Shown here piece by piece: positions 9,156 to 18,969 of a stretch of DNA of 64,000 bases. Position 1 is the first letter of the stretch. Each line of letters opens with the position of its first letter. The notes under the pieces are model-generated. The model was not told where the DNA came from. It searched no databases and saw only the letters and a program-made list of their open reading frames with translations. Source of the stretch: Paenibacillus sp. DMB5 (GTDB taxonomy: Bacteria > Bacillota > Bacilli > Paenibacillales > Paenibacillaceae); assembly GCF_001517085.1 (NCBI RefSeq), contig NZ_LRAC01000120.1:124001-188000 (forward strand), in the 5' to 3' direction. The position numbers and the translations under genes are program-made.

Positions 9156-12100
9156 TTATTCCGATTGCCCCAGCAGCCGGTAAATTACAACCGCTGCCTG
9201 TGCACGTGTAGCCTTACCTTGCGGATCAAAGCGGCCGTCCGGCAATCCGTTAATCAGTCCGGCGCTGCCTACTGCTTCTACTGCCTGCAGAGCATCCGGC
9301 TGAAGCTGCTTCGTATCGGTAAACGTAGCTGGCTGAGTCCCGGCATCGGCAGTTAACGGAACCTTCAACAGATTCGCAAGCCGGTAGATCATTACAGTGA
9401 TTTCCTGGCGGGTAATCTGGTCATTGGCCCCGAAGCTGCCGTCCCCTTTTCCGTTCACAATCCCCAGCTTCTGTGCACTGGCCACAGATTGGCTGTACCA
9501 GACATTTGGACTTACATCACTGAAGGTGGACACCGCTGTCTTATCCAGAAGATCAAAGGCGTTCATCAGAATCTTGATAAACTCTCCGCGTGTCACATTG
9601 GCTCCAGGCTTAAAGGTGCCTTCAGCCGTACCCGCAATAGCCCCTCTCGCTGCCAGAGCTTCTATACCTTCAGTAGCCCAGGCTGCATTCACCAAATCAG
9701 TAAAGGCAATGTTGGAGCTGTGAACGGTATAGGTTCCATTATGCTTCATGCTCAATTCCAGCATTCCCGCTGCCGCATCGTATTTACCGCCGGCAACGGT
9801 ATGGGTTGATCCGTCTTCAAGCAAGCTGTAAGCCACGACCTGATGGGCTTTATCACCTGCTTTGATCACATACGGCAGCGCCAAGCGGATACCTTGTGTC
9901 TGCAACACTTCTGCCGGAACAGCCACGCCGTCAATGCTTAGTGTAACTGTGCTGATTACCCCGGCTTCATTCTCAGTAGATCCGGTACTATCTCCGGCTT
10001 GAACCAGCAGTGTGAGACTGCTGCCAGCTGAAGATTTCCAAATGCTCTGCGGGAGGATCACGACAGCAGACCCGGTGTCCACCTTCACTCTAGTTACCGT
10101 TGCAGCTCCTGCCAATGCCTTAATGGGAAGCTCTACAGCCACCTGCTTCCCAGCAGCAGTATCAAAATTCACTAAAACAGTCAGTGTACCGTTTATAAGC
10201 TCCTTCGCAGCAGCTTCGATCTCATTTGCTGCCACTTTGACAGCAACCTTACCATCCACCGGTCTCGAAGGCTGCAGCTGGATAGTCCCCTTATTCACCG
10301 CAGGAGCTGCACTCGGCGATGGTTTTGGGCTGGCCGTATTATAGCCCGTGCCACCGGGTATAGCTACAACCGGTGTAGCTGTTGGCGACGGAGTCGGAGA
10401 TGGTGTTGGCGTCGGTGTCGGTGTTGCTGAAGGTACCAGCTGCAATCCCGCGATGGCTGACTTCAGCCTGCCGAGGGCCTCGTCGATCTCCGCCTGCCGG
10501 GCAGTCCCGCTCTCCAGCAGCTGTACGGCATGACTGACAGCTTCAGCAAGCGGCTTCCAGCTTGCTTCCGTATACAGCTCCTGCTTCAAAGCTTTGGCCA
10601 CAGCCAGCTGCTCTTCGAGGAGAACGGTGTTAACCGGAGTCTGAACAGTGGTCAGCGCCAGCGTATAGGTTGCCGTTGTTACTTGATCTGTTCCCGTTAC
10701 TTTAACCTTATAGCCTGTTTTCAGTTTCGTTGCCAGAGTAAGCAGATCACTTTCATAAACCGCAAAGGTAACTCCAGCCCGTACGGTTAATCCCTCTTTC
10801 AGCTGATCCAGGGTCGTCGTTTCAGGCACCACAATTTCTTTAGCTACCTGATCCAGTGAACCGCCTGGAATTGTAATGCCAGTAATAGCTGCACCATGGT
10901 CAGCTACAGGTGTCAAAGCTTCAAAAGCATTTTTAAGGGCTTTATATGCGGTGTCAATATCCCCTTCGGTTGAAGCATCGTTACCGTAAACGGCTTGTGC
11001 GGCCGCAAGGGCGGCTGCCAGTGCCTCCCACTGCTCTGCGGTCCCGTCGTAATGCTCTTCATTTACCGCCGGGTCGGCAGCTGTATCAATGGCTGTCTTC
11101 AGACGGGACTTGTCGTATTTGACATAGATCCGGCAGCTTGCCCGCACATCGCTGCCTTCAAGCTTGCCAAAGATCACAAAATCCGTCGCAATCGTCAGCT
11201 TGTTCTCCGGAATTTCATCCCAGACCACATCTGCCTGCCCTTTTGTATTGTCTGCATAGGTTACAGTCACTTTGCCGGGAAGAACCGGCATAACATTGAC
11301 CGTAGTGCTGACGGATACAGGCTCAACAGCAGTGATAGCGCCGTGATCGGACGGCAGCGGCTCCTCTCCTCCGGCTTTGGCGGAAATCGCCCGCCATTCC
11401 TTGAGTCCTGTGAATGAGCCGCCCTGCTTATCCATGGTCAGCCGCAGTCTGTCGGTGGTGATTTCATTAAACGTAACGTCGTTGAATGCGTTTTTGGCCA
11501 TTTTCTTCTCGCTCAGGCCGCTGACCGGTACGAATGCACCAGCAGCGCTGTCCCAATATTCGAAGCGGTAGTCAGACGGAACGATTACCCCGCCTCCGTC
11601 ATCGAAGAAGTACAGTGAGCTTCCTGACAGGGTAACCGGACGCTGCCAGGTGTACTGAACCCAGTGGCTGTTACCCGGACCGCCCCAGTTTCCGTACTGG
11701 GTCTCGATGGACTTGTCATTAAGGTTATTGGAATTTCGCGGAATATAACCGTCGTTAATGGCATAGACCGACTCCCAGGCTGAAGTATAGGAGGCGCTTG
11801 GGACTGCCAGCAGCGCAGCATTTCTATAGCGCAGATTGTTAATGGCCGTCCGCAGCCGGCCTGTCATATCCTGAATATCCTGCAGGCTATACTCTGCAGA
11901 AGCCAGCAGCGCTTTGGCATCGGTCAGCACGGTCTGCAGCTGCTGCCAGGATTCAGGCGTATAGTCATCCTGATTGCGTACAAGCGGGCCGAGCGGAGAA
12001 TTTTTGGCCGCAAATTGGGTGATCATCGCCGACAGATCCGCTGTCGCCACGAATACCGTTACCGGCACTTCAATCGTAGTCGCCAGCTCCCCGTCACTGA

Positions 12101-12848
12101 CAGTCAGCTCATATTTGTATTCTCCAGTTGCCTTGAATTTCGCCTTCAGGACGGCCTGATTCAGCACCGGCGCTTCAACCGCGCCTTCACCGGAAATCAG
12201 CTTCCACTCATAAGTGAGCTTGCCGCTTGGCATGCCGTCATCCTGTATGACAGGCACAAGGGTCAGCTGCGCATCCTGTTCCACTTTCACTGGTGTCTCC
12301 AGAATGACCTTAGGGGCACGGTTAGCCGCGGGTGTTACGGTCAAATTATTGTTGTAGATCTGAATTTCTTTAATCCCGGTCGAGTAACCGGAAGCATGTG
12401 TGAAGCTTACACGGAGGGCAGCAGTCTCTACCGCTTTAAACTCAACATTGTTGTAGTTGTCCGTAACATAATCCGGGTAACGGAACTGATCCTCTACTGG
12501 TCTCCAGGTCGTTCCATCCTTATCCAGATATTCCACACCGAACGTTTGTGGAGCACTATAGCCGTTAGGACGGCGGTCATTATAGAAGTAGACCTTTACA
12601 TTATCCACTATCTTGCTGTTTCCCAGATCAAAGGTTACGCTATCTGATGGATTGGGTGAGCTGCCGAACAGTGCCGTATTCGATGTATGCGTAATGGAAG
12701 CAATGGTCGAGCCGTCAGCGAGCTTTTTCACATCCGAACCGTTTCTGATATAGCTTGCTTCAATCTTTGTATCAGCGGCAAGCGCAAGATTTGTGCCGTT
12801 ATGCACGACATCAACGCCCGCTTTATTGAACATGTCTACCGCTTTGCA
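9156..12848 (-). CDS. C-terminal part of a giant secreted glycoside hydrolase: discoidin, FIVAR, Big and three SLH domains
   Basis: About 1,230 residues that continue the reading of the upstream ORF after a one-base frameshift near 12840-12848; the joined text reads ANNAKAVDMFNKAG. Domains in order: discoidin-like F5/8C (about 15-165), Ig/PKD-like (170-260), FIVAR (265-340), second discoidin (345-500), Big_4-like (505-585), FIVAR (585-650), beta-sandwich (655-745), FIVAR (745-805), a Pro/Thr linker of PTPTPSP repeats (about 808-850), and a beta-rich module. Three SLH domains fill residues about 1043-1225 (motifs GIEALAARGAI, TRGEFIKIL, ITRQEITVMIYRL, ATRAQAAVVIYRLL). SLH domains bind pyruvylated secondary cell-wall polymer, so the enzyme is displayed on the cell surface. 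Carbohydrate binding by the discoidin modules is inferred. Confidence 0.88.
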   Translation of the reverse strand, partial: CKAVDMFNKAGVDVVHNGTNLALAADTKIEASYIRNGSDVKKLADGSTIASITHTSNTALFGSSPNPSDSVTFDLGNSKIVDNVKVYFYNDRRPNGYSAPQTFGVEYLDKDGTTWRPVEDQFRYPDYVTDNYNNVEFKAVETAALRVSFTHASGYSTGIKEIQIYNNNLTVTPAANRAPKVILETPVKVEQDAQLTLVPVIQDDGMPSGKLTYEWKLISGEGAVEAPVLNQAVLKAKFKATGEYKYELTVSDGELATTIEVPVTVFVATADLSAMITQFAAKNSPLGPLVRNQDDYTPESWQQLQTVLTDAKALLASAEYSLQDIQDMTGRLRTAINNLRYRNAALLAVPSASYTSAWESVYAINDGYIPRNSNNLNDKSIETQYGNWGGPGNSHWVQYTWQRPVTLSGSSLYFFDDGGGVIVPSDYRFEYWDSAAGAFVPVSGLSEKKMAKNAFNDVTFNEITTDRLRLTMDKQGGSFTGLKEWRAISAKAGGEEPLPSDHGAITAVEPVSVSTTVNVMPVLPGKVTVTYADNTKGQADVVWDEIPENKLTIATDFVIFGKLEGSDVRASCRIYVKYDKSRLKTAIDTAADPAVNEEHYDGTAEQWEALAAALAAAQAVYGNDASTEGDIDTAYKALKNAFEALTPVADHGAAITGITIPGGSLDQVAKEIVVPETTTLDQLKEGLTVRAGVTFAVYESDLLTLATKLKTGYKVKVTGTDQVTTATYTLALTTVQTPVNTVLLEEQLAVAKALKQELYTEASWKPLAEAVSHAVQLLESGTARQAEIDEALGRLKSAIAGLQLVPSATPTPTPTPSPTPSPTATPVVAIPGGTGYNTASPKPSPSAAPAVNKGTIQLQPSRPVDGKVAVKVAANEIEAAAKELINGTLTVLVNFDTAAGKQVAVELPIKALAGAATVTRVKVDTGSAVVILPQSIWKSSAGSSLTLLVQAGDSTGSTENEAGVISTVTLSIDGVAVPAEVLQTQGIRLALPYVIKAGDKAHQVVAYSLLEDGSTHTVAGGKYDAAAGMLELSMKHNGTYTVHSSNIAFTDLVNAAWATEGIEALAARGAIAGTAEGTFKPGANVTRGEFIKILMNAFDLLDKTAVSTFSDVSPNVWYSQSVASAQKLGIVNGKGDGSFGANDQITRQEITVMIYRLANLLKVPLTADAGTQPATFTDTKQLQPDALQAVEAVGSAGLINGLPDGRFDPQGKATRAQAAVVIYRLLGQSE

Positions 12849-15502
12849 TTATTAGCAAGTGTTGTCTCGTCAGCCGATGCCAGCCGGACTGCACTGCTTT
12901 TTTCAAAAAGAACCTTAGTATTCGTGTTATCCCCTACAGCACCTGGAATATCTCCCGTTGGTTTGGTTACTTTGCCGGTAGCTGTATCAAACAGGATATG
13001 GGACATCTCGTTAGTGGTCAGCACGCGCTCACCATTAATGAACAAGGAGTAACCGGCCGGGATACCTGCATAATAAGGGTTGCTGTCGCTGTATTTAGCC
13101 GGGTCCTGCCAGACAATCGTCAGGTCAGCATCATGGTAGCGTACATTGTCTACCGCAAAATGGTCATAATCCACATTGATCGGCCACAGCTCGATAATAT
13201 CATCGGTTCGCGGCTGCAGTCCGGCCATGTCCTCCAGTACGGTGTAATTCATCATGCCGAGTGTATCGTGGTGAATCCAGGCACGCACCATTTTGCCGCT
13301 CGGGTTCGGAGGGTTGTCCTTGGTCCATGGTGTGCCGAAGAAATAATCCTCCAGCCAGAAAAACTCATTAGAATCCAGATGATCCGTATTGCCCGGCTCA
13401 ACGGTATGCAGCCATGCGCCCCAGTCAAACAAGGTTTTATAAGTGCTGCTGTCAATATTATTGACCGGATAATAGCGCAGGGACGCGCGGACGGTATTGA
13501 TATAATTGCCGAAGTTGCACCAGGCGAACTGGTCTGTGCCGAAGGCGCTGGTTTCACCGTTTTTGAACGCTTCAACACGCTTCATAATACTGTTCTGATC
13601 CGCTGTAAAGAACGGGAAGATTGGATAATAGTCAGGATCGGCATAATCGTAGAGCTGGGTCAGATATTTGGGATCGTAGCCGCTCTCGCCTGCTTTAGGC
13701 ACAACGCCAAAATTGAAGACAAACATGTTGTTGTCACGCCACGGGTTAAAAACATCCTTGGTGCCTTCTACTTTTTTGTGTAAAAAGCTGCCCTCCCCGT
13801 TTGTATCGGCTACACCGTCACCGTCAAAATCACTCTCGTCATACCACATGCCTGTAAGCACGGCCTGCTGGATTTTACCGGCAATGTCCTTCATCTGTGC
13901 GGCCTTTGCCGTATCGCCAAGCTGTTCGTACATCTGCTGTGCAGCCACTGCGTTGGCATATGCTGTTGCTGATCCGTCCAGTCGGGCATAATTGCCGCCG
14001 CCTTTCCAATGCATGGAGACGGTGTCGCCGTCATTGCCTGTAATCGGGCCATGGTTGTAATAGACCAGATTAGGATCATTGCCTTTAAAATGGGCCAGCG
14101 TGCCTGTCACATCATTCGCAGAGAAATCGGCAAACTTCTTCAGCACCTTATCGCCGCCGCCGTAGATTTTATAAGCCTCCCAGCCAACCTGCGACGAGTT
14201 CTGCATCATATCCCAGGTCCAGATGTTAGGCCGTCCGGGGTTATTCTTATAGTTGGCGTTCTCGGAATATTCGCCCTGCGCCAGCCAGGTGCCGTAAGCA
14301 TAGGACGGATCACGCAGCCACTTCAGATCCTGCATCGCCCAGGGCACGCTGACTGTGATGCCGTTGTTGTAGCCGAGCACCCCTTCCATGTTCATCGGAA
14401 ACTGCCAGTCGTTCCCGGGAATGTTGGCCTCGAGCAGATTAAAGCGGTTACACCACCAGCGGTAGTAAAGCACCTTTTTCACATTTTCATCAGGAATATC
14501 GATGTAAGGGATATTCTGTGCCCACCACTCGTTGTACTGCTTGACCTGATCGGCAAACGCCTGATCGTTACCGGCTTCCTTGAAGGCGGCATACTGCGTT
14601 TTGGAAGCGGGAATCTCTTCGGCCAGCCAGCCCATCACGACCTTCTCATCCACCGAGCCGCCGGCCGGAACGGTAATTTCTTTGACCAGCTCACTGCCGG
14701 AAGCGCTCATGCCGTCCCCGCTGAGATGGACATCAACATATGACATGGCCTCCACATACTGCTCACCGGCTCGTCCAACCATTAATGGAGCAGCAACCCT
14801 TGTACCGATTAACTCATTACCTTCCGCCTTGGTCACAAAAGGGGATTTCACCGTCATTTTGACCGTAACCGGCTGACTGCCCTTATTGGTCAGCTTCAGA
14901 AGTGTTACAGCGCTGTTGTACGCGGATATGAATTTGCGCTGGTTGATTTCCAGCCCGCCGCTGCTGTACGTCTGATCGCCGTGGCTGGGATAATTTTTGC
15001 GTTTGCTCTTATCCTCATTCACGGCTCCGGTTGACAGTGAGATACTGTACATCGTGTCTTTATTCAGCGTATCGGCATAATGCACTGTACCTACGAACCC
15101 GAGCTTGGAGTTATCCTGGGTCTTCATATATAGCGCACTGCCGCGGCTGTACAGCGTGTTCGCTCCGCCCTCGTCACCGGCATCGTCCGGAATTACACCT
15201 GTATTGACCAGTAAAGAATCAATCCATGGAAGATCACTGTTGTCCTGTGCGAACTTGGCAAAATCAAAATCCTCGATCGCCTGCATCATCTGCCCGATCG
15301 TCTCCCGGCTGAAATCGACCGGCTGTGCTGTAATCTGGTTGCCTTGCTTCCACTTGGCCTCACCGTAATCCGTTCCTACCCCTTCATGCACAAAATCCGT
15401 TGTATAATTCGCCGATGCCGGGACAATCCCGGCGTTCAGGGTAACGGCTGTACATAAGGCCGCTACCCACATTTTGCGGGACCACTTCTTTTTCTTTGCC
15501 AT
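12836..15502 (-). CDS. N-terminal part of the giant hydrolase: signal peptide plus (alpha/alpha)6 MGH1/GH63-like catalytic domain
   Basis: 888 residues starting with a signal peptide (KKKKWSRKMW, a hydrophobic core, then VPASA). A beta-rich domain follows (to about 300), then an (alpha/alpha)6 toroid typical of MGH1/GH63-type hydrolases: YYRWWCNRFNLLE, GWEAYKIYGG, LDGSATAYANAVAAQQMYEQ, MWYDESDFDGDG and WAWLHTVEPG-like segments. DESDFDGDGVAD resembles a calcium-binding loop. The frame ends in AKR-stop at 12836, but the other frame carries on at once (KAVDMFNKAG), and one added base near 12840-12848 would join both parts into about 2,115 residues. The gene is last in the LacI-regulated operon, 18 bp after the second permease. 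Substrate not known; an alpha-glycoside is suggested by the fold. Confidence 0.85.
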   Translation of the reverse strand: MAKKKKWSRKMWVAALCTAVTLNAGIVPASANYTTDFVHEGVGTDYGEAKWKQGNQITAQPVDFSRETIGQMMQAIEDFDFAKFAQDNSDLPWIDSLLVNTGVIPDDAGDEGGANTLYSRGSALYMKTQDNSKLGFVGTVHYADTLNKDTMYSISLSTGAVNEDKSKRKNYPSHGDQTYSSGGLEINQRKFISAYNSAVTLLKLTNKGSQPVTVKMTVKSPFVTKAEGNELIGTRVAAPLMVGRAGEQYVEAMSYVDVHLSGDGMSASGSELVKEITVPAGGSVDEKVVMGWLAEEIPASKTQYAAFKEAGNDQAFADQVKQYNEWWAQNIPYIDIPDENVKKVLYYRWWCNRFNLLEANIPGNDWQFPMNMEGVLGYNNGITVSVPWAMQDLKWLRDPSYAYGTWLAQGEYSENANYKNNPGRPNIWTWDMMQNSSQVGWEAYKIYGGGDKVLKKFADFSANDVTGTLAHFKGNDPNLVYYNHGPITGNDGDTVSMHWKGGGNYARLDGSATAYANAVAAQQMYEQLGDTAKAAQMKDIAGKIQQAVLTGMWYDESDFDGDGVADTNGEGSFLHKKVEGTKDVFNPWRDNNMFVFNFGVVPKAGESGYDPKYLTQLYDYADPDYYPIFPFFTADQNSIMKRVEAFKNGETSAFGTDQFAWCNFGNYINTVRASLRYYPVNNIDSSTYKTLFDWGAWLHTVEPGNTDHLDSNEFFWLEDYFFGTPWTKDNPPNPSGKMVRAWIHHDTLGMMNYTVLEDMAGLQPRTDDIIELWPINVDYDHFAVDNVRYHDADLTIVWQDPAKYSDSNPYYAGIPAGYSLFINGERVLTTNEMSHILFDTATGKVTKPTGDIPGAVGDNTNTKVLFEKSSAVRLASADETTLANNAKR

Positions 15503-15520
15503 AGTTGCTTAGTCTCCTCT

Positions 15521-16398
15521 CTAACCTTTAATTCCTGTCAACGTAATACCTTCCACAAAATATTTGTTGCCGATCAGGAAAAACACCAGGCAGGGAGCGG
15601 TGACGACCAGTGCAAGGGCCATGACCTGCTCATAGTTCGAATCCGCATTCCGTTGACGATATAAAGACCCATCGGCAGCGTGTAATCGGCTTCCGTCTTC
15701 AGATAAATCATCGTGTAGAAAAACTCGTTCCAGCAGTTGATGAAGCTGAATAATGCGACCACAATCATTGCCGGGCGGATGAGCGGCAGCATAATCCTGG
15801 AGTAGATGCGAAAATGGCCGGCTCCGTCAATTTTGGCCGCTTCGCTTAATTCCACAGGGATCGTCATAAAAAATTGCCGCAGCAGAAAGACAAAATATGC
15901 GTTACCGCCGGCGCAGAAAAATGCAGGAATGATCAGCGCGGGCTTACCGGCAAGGCCAAGCGAGGTGTAGAGTGAAAATTGCGGGAGCAGTGTAACGGCG
16001 CTCGGCAGCATCATACTGCTGATGACCAGCACGAACCACATTCCGCGCAGCGGAAATCTCAGCTTGGCAAAGGCATAACCGGCAAAGCTGGTTGTGAGCA
16101 CGGTGCCGATGACGTAAGGAACTACAATGGATACCGAGTTCCAGAGCTGGCGCAGGAACTGGATCCGCTCCAGGCCCAGCCGGAAGTTTTCAATCCCGGG
16201 CTCCTTGGGGAAAAAGACTGGCGGACGTGCCAGAATCTCCGAATGGCTGACGAAGGCGCCGCGCAGCAGCCAATAGAGCGGAAAAGCGAAGACTACGGCA
16301 AGCAGGCAGGAGACGGCAATTAGCGCTACGTGGATAGCTTTGCTTCTGCTTTTAGCCCGCTTGATGCTGGAATATTTCATTGCTGTGGCAGTCGTCAT
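15521..16398 (-). pseudogene. ABC sugar importer permease (MalG type), frameshifted near its end
   Basis: Inner-membrane permease of a carbohydrate uptake ABC transporter. Six membrane spans are expected; the EAA loop ELSEAAKIDGAGHFRIYSRI contacts the ATPase. Start ATG 16398 (MTTATAMKYS) overlaps the stop of the preceding permease by 4 bp. The frame goes wrong after YIVNGMR (about 15640-15650) and ends early at 15574. In the neighbouring frame the normal end follows (NYEQVMALALVVTAP, then YFVEGITLTGIKG) and stops at 15521. One added base repairs it to about 293 residues. No ATPase gene is in the locus, so a shared MsmX-type ATPase is likely. Confidence 0.85.
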
Positions 16399-17375
16399 CT
16401 TCTCACCCTCTTCCTTTTGCCCATGGAATCGTCCCGCTTCAGGGCACCCTGGAAATAGAATAGTACAACTGTAATAACAAGCGTAATCAGGAATACGATC
16501 CATGCTTCAGCAGAAGCCAGCCCGCGCATGCCGACCTGTACAAAGGAATGATCATAGATCATAACATTGATGAAATAGGTCATCCGGTCAGGGGCACCGT
16601 TTCTCGACAGCACGACGCTCTGGGTGTAAATCTGAATAGAGGTCATCATACACATTATCAGCTGGAAGAACAGCACCGGCTTGATCGTCGGATAGGTGAC
16701 CTTCAGGAACTTGTGCCAGGCATTGCCCCCGTCCATTTCGATCGCCTCCAGCAGCTCGCCGGGAACATCCTGCAGTGTGGCAATGAAGACAACAATTGTC
16801 CCGCCGCAGGTCCATAAGCTCATGATGAACAGAGTGCTGAAAATCTGAACCGGGTCTGTCAGAAACTCAACGGGCGCTATACCCAGCTGCAGCAGAATCC
16901 AGTTGACAAGTCCGCCTTTGGCCTGATTTTGCAGCAGCATCTGCCATACAATGGTCGTTGCCAGCATCGGCACCACGGAAGGCAGAAAGAAGACCGCCCG
17001 CAGCATATTCCTGCCGATGAACCTGCGGTTCAGCAGCAGTGCAACGATCAGGCAAAATACAATAACGAGCACCACATTGACAAAAGCATAAACGAGGGTA
17101 ACTGTTATTGATTTTTTAAACTCGGAGCTGGGATTGCTGAAGATATAGATGTAGTTATCCAGACCGATCCATTCCATGATCTGACTGCCGCTCATAATCG
17201 TTATTTTATGAAAACTGTAAATGAAGCTGGCCACCATAGGGTACAAGGTCAATACGAGAAAACCGATGATGGCAGGCGCAGCGAACAAATAACCGGCAAC
17301 GGCTTCCTTGGTGGCACCCTTGGCCTGTTTGGGAACAGGGACGGGCGCCGGACTGGTTTTGCTTTCTGGGTTCAT
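16395..17375 (-). CDS. ABC sugar importer permease (MalF type)
   Basis: 326-residue membrane permease of a carbohydrate ABC importer. Hydrophobic spans begin at AGYLFAAPAIIGFLVLTLYP. The EAA motif is PGELLEAIEMDGGNAWHKFL (about residue 210). It is the partner of the overlapping MalG-type gene downstream and lies 39 bp after the binding-protein gene. With the binding protein it forms the uptake system of the LacI-controlled locus, most likely importing oligosaccharides released by the surface hydrolase. Confidence 0.92.
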   Translation of the reverse strand: MNPESKTSPAPVPVPKQAKGATKEAVAGYLFAAPAIIGFLVLTLYPMVASFIYSFHKITIMSGSQIMEWIGLDNYIYIFSNPSSEFKKSITVTLVYAFVNVVLVIVFCLIVALLLNRRFIGRNMLRAVFFLPSVVPMLATTIVWQMLLQNQAKGGLVNWILLQLGIAPVEFLTDPVQIFSTLFIMSLWTCGGTIVVFIATLQDVPGELLEAIEMDGGNAWHKFLKVTYPTIKPVLFFQLIMCMMTSIQIYTQSVVLSRNGAPDRMTYFINVMIYDHSFVQVGMRGLASAEAWIVFLITLVITVVLFYFQGALKRDDSMGKRKRVRR

Positions 17376-17414
17376 CTGTACAGCCCTCTTTTCACATAAA
17401 GGGATTAATAAGTG

Positions 17415-18836
17415 CTAGGATACTTTGCCGCTCTCCCACAGCGACTTGATGACAGGCATGATGGAGTCGAAGATTTCCTTAACGCTTTTGCTGCCGGACA
17501 GTGCCTGGTCGATTGACTTTTCATATTCAGTGTTCATCTTGAGATAGGCAGGAACATAATAGGCAGGCCATTGTACGATAGCATCCTTGGTGGTGCTGTA
17601 GCTGAGAATCGTTTCTTTGGCGCTTACAGGAAGCTCAGAACTCCATTTATCAACCAGTGCGGCGTCGGTATACCAGTCTGCCTGGTTCGGCAGCCATGCT
17701 CCGCTTTTCAGCAGCTCCAGACTATTCTCCGGATTAACCATATAGGCGTAGAATTTTTTTGCTTCTTCAATGTGTTTGGAGGTGTTGTACACGACAAGCG
17801 GAGCGCCGGCGTTCATTGTTACCGCTTTCTTCATTTTCGGCAGGACGCCTACCCCGATGTCTTCATTCCCCTTGATGTTCGCAAGATCCCAGGATCCGCT
17901 GATGGCCATTGCATAGCCGCCGCTGAGAGCGTCGACCGCCGAACCGATTCCTGTGCTCCAGGTATAGGTGAACGGGGATGCTACCTTGTCTTTGTTGACG
18001 AGGTCAGCCAGCTTCTGGATGCCTTCGGCACTTTCCGGAGAATCCCACTGGAACTCTTTGCCGTCCGGAGAGACAATTCCCCCGCCGTTCGCATTTGCAG
18101 CCCAGAAATGGTGGAATTCACGCCCTGCGGTGAAGCCCAGCCCGTAATTCTCGGTCAGATCAGCATTGAAGCCTTCCTCTGCGGCTGTTTTGCCTTTGGA
18201 ATCCTTGGTCAGCTTCTTGGCATTGGCAACAAAGGTATCCCAGTCCCAGGCCTCTTCCACTTTGGTCGGAGGATAGGCAATTCCTGCTTCATCGAATTTT
18301 GCTTTGCTATAGAAGAGCAGCTCCAGCTGATTGGACAGGCCCACTCCAATTACTTTTTGCTCAGGAGAATGAATCGTAATGGCAGGCAGCTTCTCAGGAA
18401 TACTTCCGTCCGTCAAAAGATCTGAAATATCGGCCAGAATGCCCATTTCGTTATACTTCTGGATATCCCCTTCCCCCATGTAGCTGATGTCCGGCAGCTC
18501 GCCGGATTGCAGCCGGGTCTGGATAAAGGTGTCAAAGGTCCCGTCCGCCGGCAGCACCTGCGCGTTGATCTTGATTCCGGTATCGGCTGTATATTTCTCT
18601 GTAGCCGCTTCAACCAGCTTTTTCTGTACATCATCCCCCCAATACAGCAGTTCCAGTGTAATGTCTTTTGCAGCGTTATCTTTGCTGTTCCCGGCAGAAT
18701 CCGGGGCATTGGTGCCCTCCTGTGCCGCATTGCTGCTGTTGCCCTGGTTGTCCGAATTGCCTGTGCAGCCTGTCAGCGCTGAAAGTGCCATGGTTATGGC
18801 CAGAGACAGCACCAGCGTACGCTTGCCAACCTTCAT
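17415..18836 (-). CDS. ABC importer solute-binding lipoprotein (family 1, carbohydrate)
   Basis: 473-residue extracellular binding protein. The signal peptide ends in the lipobox LTGC (Cys24), followed by a low-complexity Asn/Ser/Gly linker and a two-lobed family 1 fold. Recognisable segments are LELLYWGDD, YTADTGIKINAQVLP and ISGSWDLANIKGNEDIGVG; conserved Trp residues near the hinge fit sugar stacking. A TTTAATCGTTTAAC operator copy lies 48 bases before its start, so it opens a transcript of binding protein, two permeases and the hydrolase. The sugar bound is unknown. Confidence 0.92.
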   Translation of the reverse strand: MKVGKRTLVLSLAITMALSALTGCTGNSDNQGNSSNAAQEGTNAPDSAGNSKDNAAKDITLELLYWGDDVQKKLVEAATEKYTADTGIKINAQVLPADGTFDTFIQTRLQSGELPDISYMGEGDIQKYNEMGILADISDLLTDGSIPEKLPAITIHSPEQKVIGVGLSNQLELLFYSKAKFDEAGIAYPPTKVEEAWDWDTFVANAKKLTKDSKGKTAAEEGFNADLTENYGLGFTAGREFHHFWAANANGGGIVSPDGKEFQWDSPESAEGIQKLADLVNKDKVASPFTYTWSTGIGSAVDALSGGYAMAISGSWDLANIKGNEDIGVGVLPKMKKAVTMNAGAPLVVYNTSKHIEEAKKFYAYMVNPENSLELLKSGAWLPNQADWYTDAALVDKWSSELPVSAKETILSYSTTKDAIVQWPAYYVPAYLKMNTEYEKSIDQALSGSKSVKEIFDSIMPVIKSLWESGKVS

Positions 18837-18883
18837 CTTTTGTTCCTCCTTTTGATAGAGCTATATAGTTTAAGAAAAACGAG

Positions 18884-18897
18884 TTTAATCGTTTAAC
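18884..18897. promoter_or_regulatory. LacI-type operator copy 1
   Basis: TTTAATCGTTTAAC differs from the palindrome TTTAAACGTTTAAA at two positions and has the central CG typical of LacI/GalR operators. It lies 48 bases upstream of the binding-protein start. Confidence 0.7.
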
Positions 18898-18898
18898 T

Positions 18899-18935
18899 TA
18901 AAAACGGGATTTGTGCAGCAGAGCTTCAGTGTCCC
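18899..18935 (-). terminator. Weak terminator after the unknown two-part gene
   Basis: On the minus strand GCAGCAG/CTGCTGC and CGGGA/TCCCG can pair in alternative ways and are followed by TTTTT. It lies between the stop at 18970 and the next operator. Confidence 0.4.
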
Positions 18936-18969
18936 GCGCTGCTGCGCTTCAATTACTTGGACTCTTATG

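Noticed and set aside
10350-10440. Repeat-like GGTGTTGGCGTCGGTGT DNA as a mobile or regulatory repeat
   Set aside because: It encodes the Pro-Thr linker of the SLH protein on the other strand, so the repetition is at the protein level.
12836-12848. Programmed -1 frameshift in the giant hydrolase
   Set aside because: A -1 shift would join the frames, but there is no slippery heptamer, no downstream pseudoknot was evident, and six other genes show the same kind of lesion.
12998-14743. Plus-strand ORFs of 261 and 244 codons inside the glycoside hydrolase gene
   Set aside because: Antisense to the catalytic domain; no start signal.
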